Numbered from the stretch's first letter, positions 5,320 through 13,428 are shown. The stretch: DNA of 15,603 bases from Cuspidothrix sp046080565 (GCA_046080565.1 JBJTUF010000153.1:1-15603); one strand, 5' to 3'. Numbers and translations: made by a program. The notes: generated from the sequence alone by a model not told the origin.

Positions 5320-8187
5320 ATGATTAATTTTTTAGGGATCATCATTATTTTAATTGTTAGTCCTCTCATAGGAGCAATACCTTTGATTGGCTGGATTACT
5401 TATGCCCTGAGTGGTAAGCAATTAAGCAATGTTGGCACAGGCAATATTAGTGTGGCGGCGGCATTTTATCACGGGGGTAAATTAGCAGGAAATATTTGCG
5501 TAGTTTCTGAAGCTTTTAAAGGAATTGCCGTTGTCACCATCGCCCAATATTGTTTTCCTTCACAACCAACCTGGGAAATTATCGCTTTAATAGCTCTAGT
5601 TGCAGGTAGATACGCTGCTACTAAAGGTGCAGGTATTACTAATGTAGCTTGGGGACTGCTGGCCCATGATCCCTTAGTAGTTGGATTTGTGAGCATGATA
5701 GCGGCTATTGGCTTTCTTGTTACCCGATCTAAAGAAACGGTCAAATTTGGGATCTTGGTTATGTTTCCTTTGTTTGTGGGCATTATCCATTCCCAAGAGT
5801 TGACCAGAATTGTGGCAGCATTTGGGTTATCTGGGTTAATTTATTGGATTTATAATCGAATTCCCGATGATCTTAATCTTCCAGTAGAGGAAGCAGAACC
5901 AACATCTCAACAGGTGATGAAATATCTTAATGATGAAGATCCGATCATTACCCTAGATGATGAATTAGATGGGGAAGTAGTAGGGGCAAAATCTGCCACA
6001 TTATCTCAAATGAAACGTTGGGGTTATGCCGTTCCTAAAGGTTGGGTACTAGCACCGGGAGAAGATCCCAGGTATCTAATTGAATTTTTGCAACCTTCAC
6101 CTCTCTCACCCTTAGTAGTACGTTCCTCTGCCATTGGGGAAGATTCCCAACAAGCCTCAGCCGCCGGCCAATATGAAACGATTTTAAACGTTACCAGTAA
6201 AGCAGAACTGACGCAAGCGATCGCTCAAGTTCAAGCCTCTTATAATCATCCCAGTGCTGTAGAATATCGTCGCCATCGTCAAGCCCAAGAAATGGCTATG
6301 GGCGTACTGATTCAACAACAAGTCCAAAGCATCTTTTCAGGAGTGGCCTTTAGTCGAGATCCCATTACCCAACAAGGTGAAGCCGTAGTTATTGAAGCTG
6401 TAGAAGGTAGTCCCAATCAACTTGTATCGGGTAAAATCACACCAGAAGAATATCGAGTGGTGGTGATAGGAGATGATCAATTGTCTTGTCTGCAATTTGA
6501 AGGTAGTGGCAAAGTTCCCGAAGCTTTAATTAAACAAGTGGGATACCTAGCCCGTCGCTTGGAAAGACGTTATTTAGGCGTTCCCCAGGATATAGAATGG
6601 AGTTATGATGGTCAAAATCTCTGGGTATTACAGACTAGACCCATCACCACCCTGTTACCCCTATGGACTAGAAAAATCGCCGTAGAAGTCATTCCTGGAG
6701 TTATTCATCCCCTAACTTGGTCTGTGAATTCCCCCTTAACCTGTGGGGTGTGGGGAGAAATTTTTACCATCGTTTTAGGCGATCGCACTAAAGGCCTAGA
6801 CTTTTCTCAAACAGCAATACTCCATTACTCCAGAGCTTACTTTAATGCTTCCCTACTGGGAAAAATCTTTTTAGAAATGGGACTACCCCCAGAAAGTCTG
6901 GAATTTCTGACCAGAGGTGCAACCATGACTAAACCTCCCCTAGATTCTACCTTGGGCAACCTCCCCGGACTCACAAAACTACTTAAACGGGAAATAGATT
7001 TAGAAAAAAACTTTAAATCCGATTATCGCCAACTCTTCATTCCTGGCCTAACAGAATTATCCAATGTCGTCATTGCCGAATTATCATTAGATCAATTATT
7101 ACAACGCATAGATTTAATTCTCGATTTACTGCGTCAAGGTACTTATTACAGTATTTTAGCCCCCTTGAGTGCCGCCATTCGCCAATCGGTTTTAGGAGCA
7201 AAAGAAGAAGAAATTGATAATAGTGTCACTCCAGAGGTAGCATCACTCAGGGCGATGCGTATTCTGGCGGCGGAAGCCAGGAAAATCTTAATAGATGGCA
7301 ACTATGAGTATAAGCCAGACGAAATGTTTACACAATTAGCCGAAACACCAGAAGGACAAAGAATCTTATATGATTTTAATGAATTGCTGGAAGATTATGG
7401 TTATTTGAGCGAAGTAGCTACAGATATTTCCGTTCCCACCTGGAAAGAAAACCCCCAACTAGTCCAACAATTGTTTATCCAGTTGGTACAAATCAGACCA
7501 GATCGAAATTTAGAAGAGTCCCGTAGCCAACAAGTCAATGCTGTCCAAAGACGAGTTGACCTTAAAGGTAGGGTGACAGAAGTTTATTCTCGCTTATTGG
7601 CAGAATTACGATGGACATTCTTAGCCATAGAACAGATTTGGCTACAGTCTAGAGTTTTATTAGAACTGGGAGATATTTTCTTTCTGGAATTAGAAGAAAT
7701 TCAGAATTTAGTGATCAATCCAGATGTAGGTTTAAGAAATAGCTTATTAGAATTAATTGCCAACAGGCGATCGCAATATCTCCAAGATAGCCAAATTGAA
7801 CAAGTTCCCCCCGTCATTTACGGCTATAATCCCCCTCACCCCATCGCCCCTGTCATTGACACATCAGATAACATTTTATTAGGTATTCCCGCCAGTCAAG
7901 GACAAGTTATCGGCAAAGTCAAAGTATTACGCAGCTTAGAAGCAGCCCACGATATTGATAAAAATACCATCTTAGTCGTCCCCTACACAGACTCCGGTTG
8001 GGCCCCTGTCCTTGTCCAAGCTGGTGGTTTAATTGCCGAAGCTGGCGGGAAACTTTCCCACGGGGCAATTATCGCCCGTGAATATGCTATCCCCGCAATT
8101 ATGGATGTGCGTGGTGCAACCTATCTTCTCCAAGATGGTCAGCAAATAAAAATTGATGGATATAAAGGGACAGTGGAAATCCTCTAA
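5320..8187 (+). CDS. PlsY-like membrane domain fused to an ATP-grasp/phospho-histidine phosphotransferase (RPH-like)
   Basis: This is a 955-residue fusion. Residues 1-180 are hydrophobic with PlsY-like loops: IGAIPLIGWITYALSG (17-32), then VGTGNISVAAAFYHGGKLAG (38-57), recalling the HGSGNxGATN glycerol-phosphate loop. Residues about 215-442 are a PEP/pyruvate-binding ATP-grasp domain: GAKSATL (222-228), VRSSAIGEDS (267-276), GVAFSRDP (341-348), and QDIEWS to LQTRPIT (423-443). Residues 445-845 are mostly helical, with a VIPGVIHPLTWS entry motif. The last 100 residues are the mobile phospho-histidine domain, catalytic His914 in GGKLSHGAIIARE. The PEP-binding TIM barrel of PEP synthase is absent, so the order matches rifampicin phosphotransferases: ATP phosphorylates His, which passes phosphate to a substrate held by the middle domain. 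Which substrate is unknown; the membrane part suggests a lipid-linked one. The start has only weak AAAG upstream. I am sure of the domains, not of the reaction. Confidence 0.85.
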   Translation: MINFLGIIIILIVSPLIGAIPLIGWITYALSGKQLSNVGTGNISVAAAFYHGGKLAGNICVVSEAFKGIAVVTIAQYCFPSQPTWEIIALIALVAGRYAATKGAGITNVAWGLLAHDPLVVGFVSMIAAIGFLVTRSKETVKFGILVMFPLFVGIIHSQELTRIVAAFGLSGLIYWIYNRIPDDLNLPVEEAEPTSQQVMKYLNDEDPIITLDDELDGEVVGAKSATLSQMKRWGYAVPKGWVLAPGEDPRYLIEFLQPSPLSPLVVRSSAIGEDSQQASAAGQYETILNVTSKAELTQAIAQVQASYNHPSAVEYRRHRQAQEMAMGVLIQQQVQSIFSGVAFSRDPITQQGEAVVIEAVEGSPNQLVSGKITPEEYRVVVIGDDQLSCLQFEGSGKVPEALIKQVGYLARRLERRYLGVPQDIEWSYDGQNLWVLQTRPITTLLPLWTRKIAVEVIPGVIHPLTWSVNSPLTCGVWGEIFTIVLGDRTKGLDFSQTAILHYSRAYFNASLLGKIFLEMGLPPESLEFLTRGATMTKPPLDSTLGNLPGLTKLLKREIDLEKNFKSDYRQLFIPGLTELSNVVIAELSLDQLLQRIDLILDLLRQGTYYSILAPLSAAIRQSVLGAKEEEIDNSVTPEVASLRAMRILAAEARKILIDGNYEYKPDEMFTQLAETPEGQRILYDFNELLEDYGYLSEVATDISVPTWKENPQLVQQLFIQLVQIRPDRNLEESRSQQVNAVQRRVDLKGRVTEVYSRLLAELRWTFLAIEQIWLQSRVLLELGDIFFLELEEIQNLVINPDVGLRNSLLELIANRRSQYLQDSQIEQVPPVIYGYNPPHPIAPVIDTSDNILLGIPASQGQVIGKVKVLRSLEAAHDIDKNTILVVPYTDSGWAPVLVQAGGLIAEAGGKLSHGAIIAREYAIPAIMDVRGATYLLQDGQQIKIDGYKGTVEIL

Positions 8188-8214
8188 AAGATTGGTAAGC
8201 TGTATCAGATATAG

Positions 8215-8275
8215 CAAGAAGGCAAGAGGTAAGAGGCAACAGGGAATAGGCAATTACCAATTATCCATTACCAGC
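8215..8275. repeat. Degenerate tandem heptamers between fusion gene and natF
   Basis: AAGGCAAGAGGTAAGAGGCAAC followed by GGCAATTACCAATTATCCATTACC repeats, in degenerate form, the two arrays seen at 5160-5265. The 130-bp gap shows no strong terminator, only an imperfect GCTGTATC/GATATAGC pair at 8199-8215. Confidence 0.7.
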
Positions 8276-8317
8276 CCCAACAGATATGATAAGTATTCTA
8301 CCGGACAACTTTAATTT

Positions 8318-9391
8318 ATGATTATACGAAAATCTGCGTTTTTACTGGCGATCGCTCCTCTAATTTTTGCCCTTGGTGCTTGTAGCGGTGATTCAACTAC
8401 AACAGAAAATGCAACCAATAACATTCAACAACCTGTAACTCGCAATATTGCTAGTAAAGTTAAAACCAATGGACAGCTAATTTGTGGTGTTAGTGGTGAG
8501 TTACCAGGGTTTAGTTTTGTAGGAACTGATGGTAAATATAACGGTATTGATGTGGATGTGTGTCGCGCCCTAGGAGCAGCATTGTTTGATAATCCTGATG
8601 CTGTAGAATATCGTAACTTAAATGCTAAAGAAAGATTTACAGCTTTACAAACTGGTGAAGTAGATTTATTAAGCCGCAATACTAGCTGGACTTTAAGCCG
8701 TGATACTTCAGTGGGTTTAAATTTTGCCCCGGTCGTTTTTTACGATGGTCAAGCGATTATGGTTCGCAAAAATAGCAGGATCAAATCTTTAGCAGATTTA
8801 AAAGATAAAGCAATTTGCGCCCAAACTGGTACAACTACTGAACAAAATTTAGCTGATCAAATGCGAAAACAGTCCATTAGTTATAAACCTGTTGTTTTTG
8901 AAGATATTAATATTACTTTTGCGACTTATGCAGAAGGGCGTTGTGATGGAATCACTGCGGATCGTTCAGCTTTAGTTTCTCGACGGACTACTTTACCCAA
9001 ACCAGATGATAATATAATTCTCGATGAATTGCTATCTTCAGAACCTTTAGCACCAGCAGTTGCCCAAGGCGATCCCCAATGGAATAATATAGTTAAATGG
9101 GTAGTTTATAGTTTAATAAAAGCCGAAGAATTAGGAATTAACTCTCAAAATATAGGACAATTTGCTAATAGCAATGACCCAGAAATTAAGCGTTTTTTAG
9201 GAACAGAAGGAAATTTAGGTGAAGGAATTGGTTTAACTAATGATTTTGCAGCCAGAATAGTTAAGCACGTCGGTAACTATGGCGAAATTTATGATCGCAA
9301 CCTGGGTACAAAAACAAAACTCAATCTTCCGCGTGGTCAAAATCAACTATACACCAAAGGCGGTTTACTTTATTCTCCACCATTTCGGTGA
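8318..9391 (+). CDS. natF: Amino-acid ABC transporter periplasmic binding lipoprotein NatF
   Basis: The 357-residue protein begins with a lipoprotein signal, a hydrophobic core FLLAIAPLIFALG and the lipobox LGAC with Cys22, then a Ser/Thr/Asn-rich linker. From about residue 45 it is a family 3 solute-binding protein (Pfam SBP_bac_3 type): GQLICGVSGELPGFS, YNGIDVDVCRALGAA, NAKERFTALQTGEVDLLSRN and a second lobe DKAICAQTGTTTEQN. It is close to the AapJ/BztA general amino-acid binding group rather than to one-substrate proteins. In Anabaena PCC 7120 the gene order natF-natG-natH-bgtA encodes the N-II system for acidic and neutral amino acids, and the same order occurs here. Protein would be anchored to the outer face of the cytoplasmic membrane. 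No clear Shine-Dalgarno precedes the start. Confidence 0.9.
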   Translation: MIIRKSAFLLAIAPLIFALGACSGDSTTTENATNNIQQPVTRNIASKVKTNGQLICGVSGELPGFSFVGTDGKYNGIDVDVCRALGAALFDNPDAVEYRNLNAKERFTALQTGEVDLLSRNTSWTLSRDTSVGLNFAPVVFYDGQAIMVRKNSRIKSLADLKDKAICAQTGTTTEQNLADQMRKQSISYKPVVFEDINITFATYAEGRCDGITADRSALVSRRTTLPKPDDNIILDELLSSEPLAPAVAQGDPQWNNIVKWVVYSLIKAEELGINSQNIGQFANSNDPEIKRFLGTEGNLGEGIGLTNDFAARIVKHVGNYGEIYDRNLGTKTKLNLPRGQNQLYTKGGLLYSPPFR

Positions 9392-9425
9392 TTGGTAATT
9401 GGTGATTGGTAATTGGGTAAAATCA
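9392..9425. repeat. Tandem heptamers after natF (TTGGTAA/TTGGTGA)
   Basis: GATTGGTAATTGGTGATTGGTAATTGGG begins directly at the natF stop codon. It is the same heptamer class as at 2902-2945. Confidence 0.75.
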
Positions 9426-9520
9426 ACTAATAACATAAGTTGCTAGTTACAAATATTCAGGTTTATTTCTCGATTAGATCCCCCCCTTAGAAACCAGGGA
9501 AATTAATCCAGAAGTTACAC

Positions 9521-9598
9521 AACTGGAACATTGGTAAGGTGCATCAGATATCAAGAATTTGTTTATTTGCACGATTTATGCAGTCTGACCCACCCTAC
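9521..9598. repeat. Small MITE-like repeat in the natF-natG gap, related to one at 13001-13180
   Basis: The imperfect inverted ends GTAAGGTGCATCAGA (9534-9548) and TCTGACCCACCCTAC (9584-9598) match at 12 of 15 positions, enclosing a 65-bp element. The left part, ACTGGAACATTGGTAAGGTGCATCAGATATCAAG and on through TTTGTTTATTT, aligns with 13000-13044 with only a few differences. The 334-bp natF-natG gap holds only this, heptamers, and the hairpin at 9644-9660. Confidence 0.6.
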
Positions 9599-9643
9599 AA
9601 CAGATTTTTAGTGTGACACTTGCTTAAGTCCTATAATCAAAGT

Positions 9644-9674
9644 CCCCCTTTTTAAGGGGGATTTAGGGGGATCT
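9644..9674. repeat. C5T5/A2G5 hairpin repeat before natG
   Basis: CCCCCTTTTTAAGGGGG at 9644-9660 is a strong short hairpin, followed by a second G-run, ATTTAGGGGGATC. It belongs to the same class as the C-rich repeats at 421-523. It could reduce transcription between natF and natG or stabilise the natF message 3' end; neither is shown by sequence alone. Confidence 0.55.
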
Positions 9675-9725
9675 AGAAACCTTATTGCCTTTTGCCTTCT
9701 GCTATAACTAATAACTAAATAACTA

Positions 9726-10652
9726 ATGACTAATTCTAAACCACCGATATGGCGTGATTATCGTTTTTTGCAAATTGCAACACAAGTTATAGCTGTAATT
9801 TTAGCAATAACTATAGTCATTATTTTATGGATGAATGTCAACCGCAATTTACAGCAATTAAGAATTAACTTTGGTTTTGATTTTCTCAAGCAACAAGCAT
9901 CCTTTGATATTGGTGAAACTCTGATTAATTATAATCCTACTGATACCTATTTTCGAGCTTTGTGGGTTGGGTTAATTAACTCCCTCCGTGTAGCAATACT
10001 GGGAATTATCCTTACAACAATTGTGGGAGTAACTGCCGGAATTGCACGTTTATCTGATAATTGGTTAGTGCGAAATATCAGTTTAGTTTATGTAGAGATT
10101 TTTAGAAATACACCATTATTGTTACAGTTGTTATTTTGGTATTTTGCAGTTTTTTTGAGTTTACCAAAAGTAGAAAATAAAATTTCTGTTTTCGGTTTCA
10201 TTAAACTTAGTCAAAATGGTTTAGAGTTTCTGGGTTTTAATTTAACTCCAGAATTTTCAACCTTGTTATTAGGATTAACATTTTACACAGGTGCTTTCAT
10301 TGCCGAAATTGTCAGAGGTGGGATAAAATCAGTAGCAAAAGGACAATGGGAAGCGGGTTTATCTTTGGGGTTAAAACCAACTTTGTTAATGAGGTTTGTC
10401 ATTTTTCCCCAAGCTTTAAGGGTAATTATTCCCCCACTTACCAGTCAATATTTGAATTTAACTAAAAATTCTAGTTTGGCGATCGCTATCGGTTATCCAG
10501 ATATTTATTTTGTTGCTTCTACCACTTTTAACCAAACAGGAAAAGCTGTAGAAGTGATGATTTTAATTATGCTTACCTATCTCACACTTAGTTTAATTAT
10601 TTCCTTGATGATGAATTTATTAAATCGCACTGTGCAAATTAAAGAGAGATAG
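9726..10652 (+). CDS. natG: Amino-acid ABC transporter permease NatG
   Basis: The 308-residue inner-membrane permease has an N-terminal helix at about 18-37, a long periplasmic segment (40-75), and then the HisM/GlnP-type permease core. The conserved EAA loop that docks on the ATPase is at 209-228 (EAGLSLGLKPTLLMRFVIFP), followed by QALRVIIPPLTSQYLNLTKNSS. RNTPLLLQLLFWYF (127-140) is the usual motif of polar amino-acid permeases. The length and early loop fit AapQ/BztB-type subunits. It pairs with NatH to form the channel. It follows natF after 334 bp, longer than usual inside an operon because of inserted repeats. The stop codon lies inside an imperfect hairpin. Confidence 0.9.
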   Translation: MTNSKPPIWRDYRFLQIATQVIAVILAITIVIILWMNVNRNLQQLRINFGFDFLKQQASFDIGETLINYNPTDTYFRALWVGLINSLRVAILGIILTTIVGVTAGIARLSDNWLVRNISLVYVEIFRNTPLLLQLLFWYFAVFLSLPKVENKISVFGFIKLSQNGLEFLGFNLTPEFSTLLLGLTFYTGAFIAEIVRGGIKSVAKGQWEAGLSLGLKPTLLMRFVIFPQALRVIIPPLTSQYLNLTKNSSLAIAIGYPDIYFVASTTFNQTGKAVEVMILIMLTYLTLSLIISLMMNLLNRTVQIKER

Positions 10653-10664
10653 TTATATCTCTTT
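10641..10664 (+). terminator. Imperfect hairpin spanning the natG stop codon
   Basis: AAAGAGAGAT (10641-10650) and ATATCTCTTT (10655-10664) pair at nine of ten positions around AGTT, with the TAG stop at the stem-loop border. The second arm ends in TTT then CCC. It may be a partial terminator or a message-stabilising hairpin. Confidence 0.35.
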
Positions 10665-10766
10665 CCCAGTCTCAGACTGGGAATGCTATCACATAGGCTC
10701 TACCTATGGTTTAATAGAAGCCAGAGTCTTCTATAATTCATTCCCACACCGAGTATGGGAACGAGA
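10663..10766. repeat. REP-like intergenic element bounded by TTCCCA...TGGGAA motifs
   Basis: The left end TTCCCAGTCTCAGACTGGGAA (arms 10663-10672 and 10674-10683) is an almost continuous palindrome. The right end, TTCCCACACCGAGTATGGGAACGAG (10741-10765), is a decayed version of it. The middle (GGCTCTACCT...AGCCAGAGTC) is a degenerate hairpin. Elements of this shape are common between genes in filamentous cyanobacteria. It fills most of the 138-bp natG-natH gap. Confidence 0.6.
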
Positions 10767-10790
10767 ACAACAATAAATAAACAATAACCC

Positions 10791-11813
10791 ATGAATAAAT
10801 TAACTTGGTTAAAGAAAAATCTATTTAATAACTGGTATAATACAGTATTAACTATTTTTTGTTTAATCTTTCTCTTTTCCATAATTAAAGGAATATTAGT
10901 TTGGGTATTTACTCAAGCACAATGGCAAGTTATTCAAGCCAACTTACATTTATTTTTAGTGGGGAGATTTCCCAAAACCTTATATTGGCGTGTGTGGATA
11001 GTTTTCGGAATCATCACAACTTTAAGTCTGATCACCTGGAGTTTATTTACTAAGAAACAAAATATCATCAAAAACCGATTTTCTCAACTTATCACATCTT
11101 GGCTTGCACCAGCATGGTTATTATCTTTTACAATTAATATTTGGTTAATTGGTGGTGGAGTTGGGTTAAAATCTGTGTCCACAAATTTATGGAATGGTTT
11201 ATTATTAACTTTATTAATGGCAGTTGTGAGTATTGTACTTTCCTTTCCCATTGGAGTATTATTAGCATTAGGAAGAACCAGTAATTTATTGATAATTCGC
11301 TGGTTTTCAATTTTCTATATTGAAATCGTTAGGGGACTACCACTAATAGGAATTTTGTTTATTGCCCAAGTTATGTTACCCTTATTCTTACCGAATGATT
11401 TACGTTTAGATCGTTTAATTAGAGGAATTGCGGGACTGGTGTTATTTAGTGCTGCTTATATGGCTGAAAATGTACGCGGTGGTTTACAATCAATTCCCAG
11501 GGGACAATTTGAAGCAGCAAAAGCACTAGGATTAAATTCAGTTTTAGTGTTAAGATTAATTATATTGCCCCAAGCTTTACGCGCTGTTATTCCCGCAATC
11601 GTGGGACAGTTTATAGGTTTATTTAAAGATACTTCATTGTTATCTTTAGTGGGTTTGGTGGAATTAACAGGAATTGCTCGTTCAATTTTAGCACAACCGC
11701 AATTTTTGGGGAGATATGCAGAAGTCTATATATTTATTGGCTTAATTTATTGGGTATTTTGTTATTCAATGTCTTTAGCTTCTCGCAGGTTAGAAAAGCA
11801 ATTAGGTAATTAA
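10791..11813 (+). CDS. natH: Amino-acid ABC transporter permease NatH
   Basis: The 340-residue protein has a helix at about 20-40, a second at 66-86, one at 107-121, and a permease core from about 130 (NGLLLTLLMAVVSIVLSFPIGVLLALGR). The EAA loop lies at 241-261 (EAAKALGLNSVLVLRLIILP), followed by QALRAVIPAIVGQFIGLFKDTSLLSLVGLVELT, the classic end of AapM/BztC-type permeases. The extra N-terminal helices and greater length compared with HisM-like proteins are normal for this subunit. It should pair with NatG in the inner membrane and receive amino acids from NatF. bgtA follows after 35 bp, which supports co-transcription of these two. Confidence 0.9.
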   Translation: MNKLTWLKKNLFNNWYNTVLTIFCLIFLFSIIKGILVWVFTQAQWQVIQANLHLFLVGRFPKTLYWRVWIVFGIITTLSLITWSLFTKKQNIIKNRFSQLITSWLAPAWLLSFTINIWLIGGGVGLKSVSTNLWNGLLLTLLMAVVSIVLSFPIGVLLALGRTSNLLIIRWFSIFYIEIVRGLPLIGILFIAQVMLPLFLPNDLRLDRLIRGIAGLVLFSAAYMAENVRGGLQSIPRGQFEAAKALGLNSVLVLRLIILPQALRAVIPAIVGQFIGLFKDTSLLSLVGLVELTGIARSILAQPQFLGRYAEVYIFIGLIYWVFCYSMSLASRRLEKQLGN

Positions 11814-11848
11814 TTTAAAACAAATTTATTAAATTGATGTTGAAATAA

Positions 11849-12601
11849 ATGAAAGTACAAGAAACAATCAAAGAACCTATTATTATCGCTGAAGATGTTC
11901 ATAAGTGGTATGGTAAATTTCACGTTCTCAAAGGAGTAAGTTTAACAGTCAACCGGGGTGAGGTTGTTGTTTTAATGGGTCCTTCTGGTTCAGGAAAATC
12001 AACTTTTATCAGAACATTTAACGCTTTGGAAGAATATCAACAGGGAAAAATAACTATTGATGGAATTACTTTAAGTAGTGATTTAAAAAATATTGAAGCT
12101 ATCCGCAAAGAAGCGGGTATGGTATTTCAACAGTTTAATTTATTTCCCCATTTAACAGTTTTACAAAATATCACTTTAGCACCGATTTGGGTACGTAAAT
12201 TACCAAAAGTAAAAGCGGAAGAATTAGCAATGCAACTGTTAGAAAGGGTAGGAATTTTAGCTCAAGCTAATAAATATCCAGGACAATTATCGGGAGGACA
12301 ACAACAACGGGTAGCTATTGCGCGTGCATTAGCGATGCAACCAAAAATTATGTTGTTTGATGAACCGACCTCTGCGTTAGATCCCGAAATGGTAAGAGAG
12401 GTTTTAGATGTGATGCGAAACCTTGCTAGTGAGGGGATGACAATGGTGGTTGTAACTCATGAAGTTGGTTTTGCGCGGGAAGTTGCTGATAGGGTGATTT
12501 TTTTGGATGGTGGTCTTTTGGTTGAGGAAGCAACTCCTGAAGTGTTTTTTACTGAACCCAAGGAAGAGAGAACAAAGAAGTTTTTATCACAAATTCTTTA
12601 G
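11849..12601 (+). CDS. bgtA: Amino-acid ABC transporter ATP-binding subunit BgtA
   Basis: The 250-residue ATPase is complete: Walker A GPSGSGKST (44-52), the Q-loop in FQQFNLFPH (93-101), signature LSGGQQQR (147-154), Walker B IMLFDEPTSALD (167-178) and the switch His204 in VVTHE. The length and motifs fit the GlnQ/AapP class of polar amino-acid ATPases. It should power NatG-NatH. In Anabaena PCC 7120 the same ATPase is shared with BgtB, the fused permease-binding protein of the basic amino-acid transporter, whose gene lies elsewhere; none is seen in this window. The position as last gene after natH, 35 bp apart, supports the name. No clear terminator follows. Confidence 0.92.
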   Translation: MKVQETIKEPIIIAEDVHKWYGKFHVLKGVSLTVNRGEVVVLMGPSGSGKSTFIRTFNALEEYQQGKITIDGITLSSDLKNIEAIRKEAGMVFQQFNLFPHLTVLQNITLAPIWVRKLPKVKAEELAMQLLERVGILAQANKYPGQLSGGQQQRVAIARALAMQPKIMLFDEPTSALDPEMVREVLDVMRNLASEGMTMVVVTHEVGFAREVADRVIFLDGGLLVEEATPEVFFTEPKEERTKKFLSQIL

Positions 12602-12924
12602 AACGGATTCCTGTATCTGTTTTTAGCTATAAATTTTACATTGAGGAAAGGTGACACTTCGACAAACTCAGTGCATCGCAGGTGACAGACAAGAAATAGA
12701 GATAGAGATATTTCTCCTGTTTTCGCAAATGTGTAATTAATTGTTTATAAGCATTTACAAAATTTTATATTTGATACATAAGTAGCACTGTTATAACGCG
12801 ATGTATAAGGCAATTACAGGGGGTTTGTCCCTAGGTAATTAATTGGTTTAAATATTTTCAAAATGTTTAATTAATTTTGCTCTGGTACTTATTCCCTATT
12901 CCCTCTTGCCTATTGCCTATTCCC

Positions 12925-12983
12925 TTCCACTATATTTTGCACCATTACTTAACATAATTATAATCATTAGTTCAACTATATAT
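12925..12983. repeat. Direct repeat copy 1 flanking the MITE-like element
   Basis: TTCCACTATATTTTGCACCA, then TTACTTAACATA and AATCATTAGTTCAACTATATAT, recurs at 13189-13276 with few substitutions and about 30 extra bases. The two copies lie on either side of the inverted-repeat element at 13011-13180. Confidence 0.7.
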
Positions 12984-13010
12984 GTCAGGACTTACGCAAC
13001 TGGCACATTG

Positions 13011-13180
13011 GTAGGGTGCGTCAGATATCAAGAATCTGTTTATTTCCAGGATTTACAGCACTTTGCACGTCTATCTGGTACAGTTCATATCTTAGTTTCC
13101 GGCTTGATGTAATAATTTTGTCCTAAATTTTTGTATCAAACCGTTACGCAAAGTGCTGTATGTGGTTTAACGCACCCTAC
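13011..13180. repeat. MITE-like element with nested inverted repeats
   Basis: The ends GTAGGGTGCG (13011-13020) and CGCACCCTAC (13171-13180) are perfect 10-bp inverted repeats. Inside lies a second perfect 13-bp pair, TACAGCACTTTGC (13054-13066) and GCAAAGTGCTGTA (13148-13160), suggesting one element inside another. Its left part matches the natF-natG gap element. It has no coding capacity worth calling. Confidence 0.65.
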
Positions 13181-13188
13181 AACTTCCA

Positions 13189-13276
13189 TTCCACTATATT
13201 TTGTACCACTACTTAAACATAGGAATTTAATAGAATAAATACAATCATAATCATAATCATTAATTCAACTATATAT
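13189..13276. repeat. Direct repeat copy 2 flanking the MITE-like element
   Basis: It repeats 12925-12983 (TTCCACTATATTTTGTACCA...TTCAACTATATAT) with an inserted stretch that includes a small AATCAT tandem (CAATCATAATCATAATCAT). Confidence 0.7.
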
Positions 13277-13406
13277 ATTGTAAACTTTTCACCAAATTAA
13301 GCCAACATTATAAATTTTTACTTATAAGTCTAATCTAATATTTATTTAAGAATTTGCTGGAGAGAATGATCTTTTATCTAAAAAAAGCTGTATACTGATT
13401 TTTGTT

Positions 13407-13428
13407 GGTGGAAAAATAGTTTTCCACC
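13407..13428. other. Perfect 9-bp hairpin about 190 bp upstream of nrtA
   Basis: GGTGGAAAA (13407-13415) and TTTTCCACC (13420-13428) enclose the 4-nt ATAG loop. No T-run follows on either strand, so it does not look like a standard terminator. It could act in the nrtA leader RNA or as a protein-binding palindrome. Confidence 0.45.

Noticed and set aside
8029..8253. 74-residue minus-strand frame at the 3' end of the fusion gene
   Set aside because: Its N-terminus translates degenerate heptamers and the rest is antisense to the conserved phospho-histidine domain.
12906..13112. 68-residue plus-strand frame upstream of nrtA
   Set aside because: It runs through heptamers, a direct repeat and the MITE-like element, so it is repeat translation.
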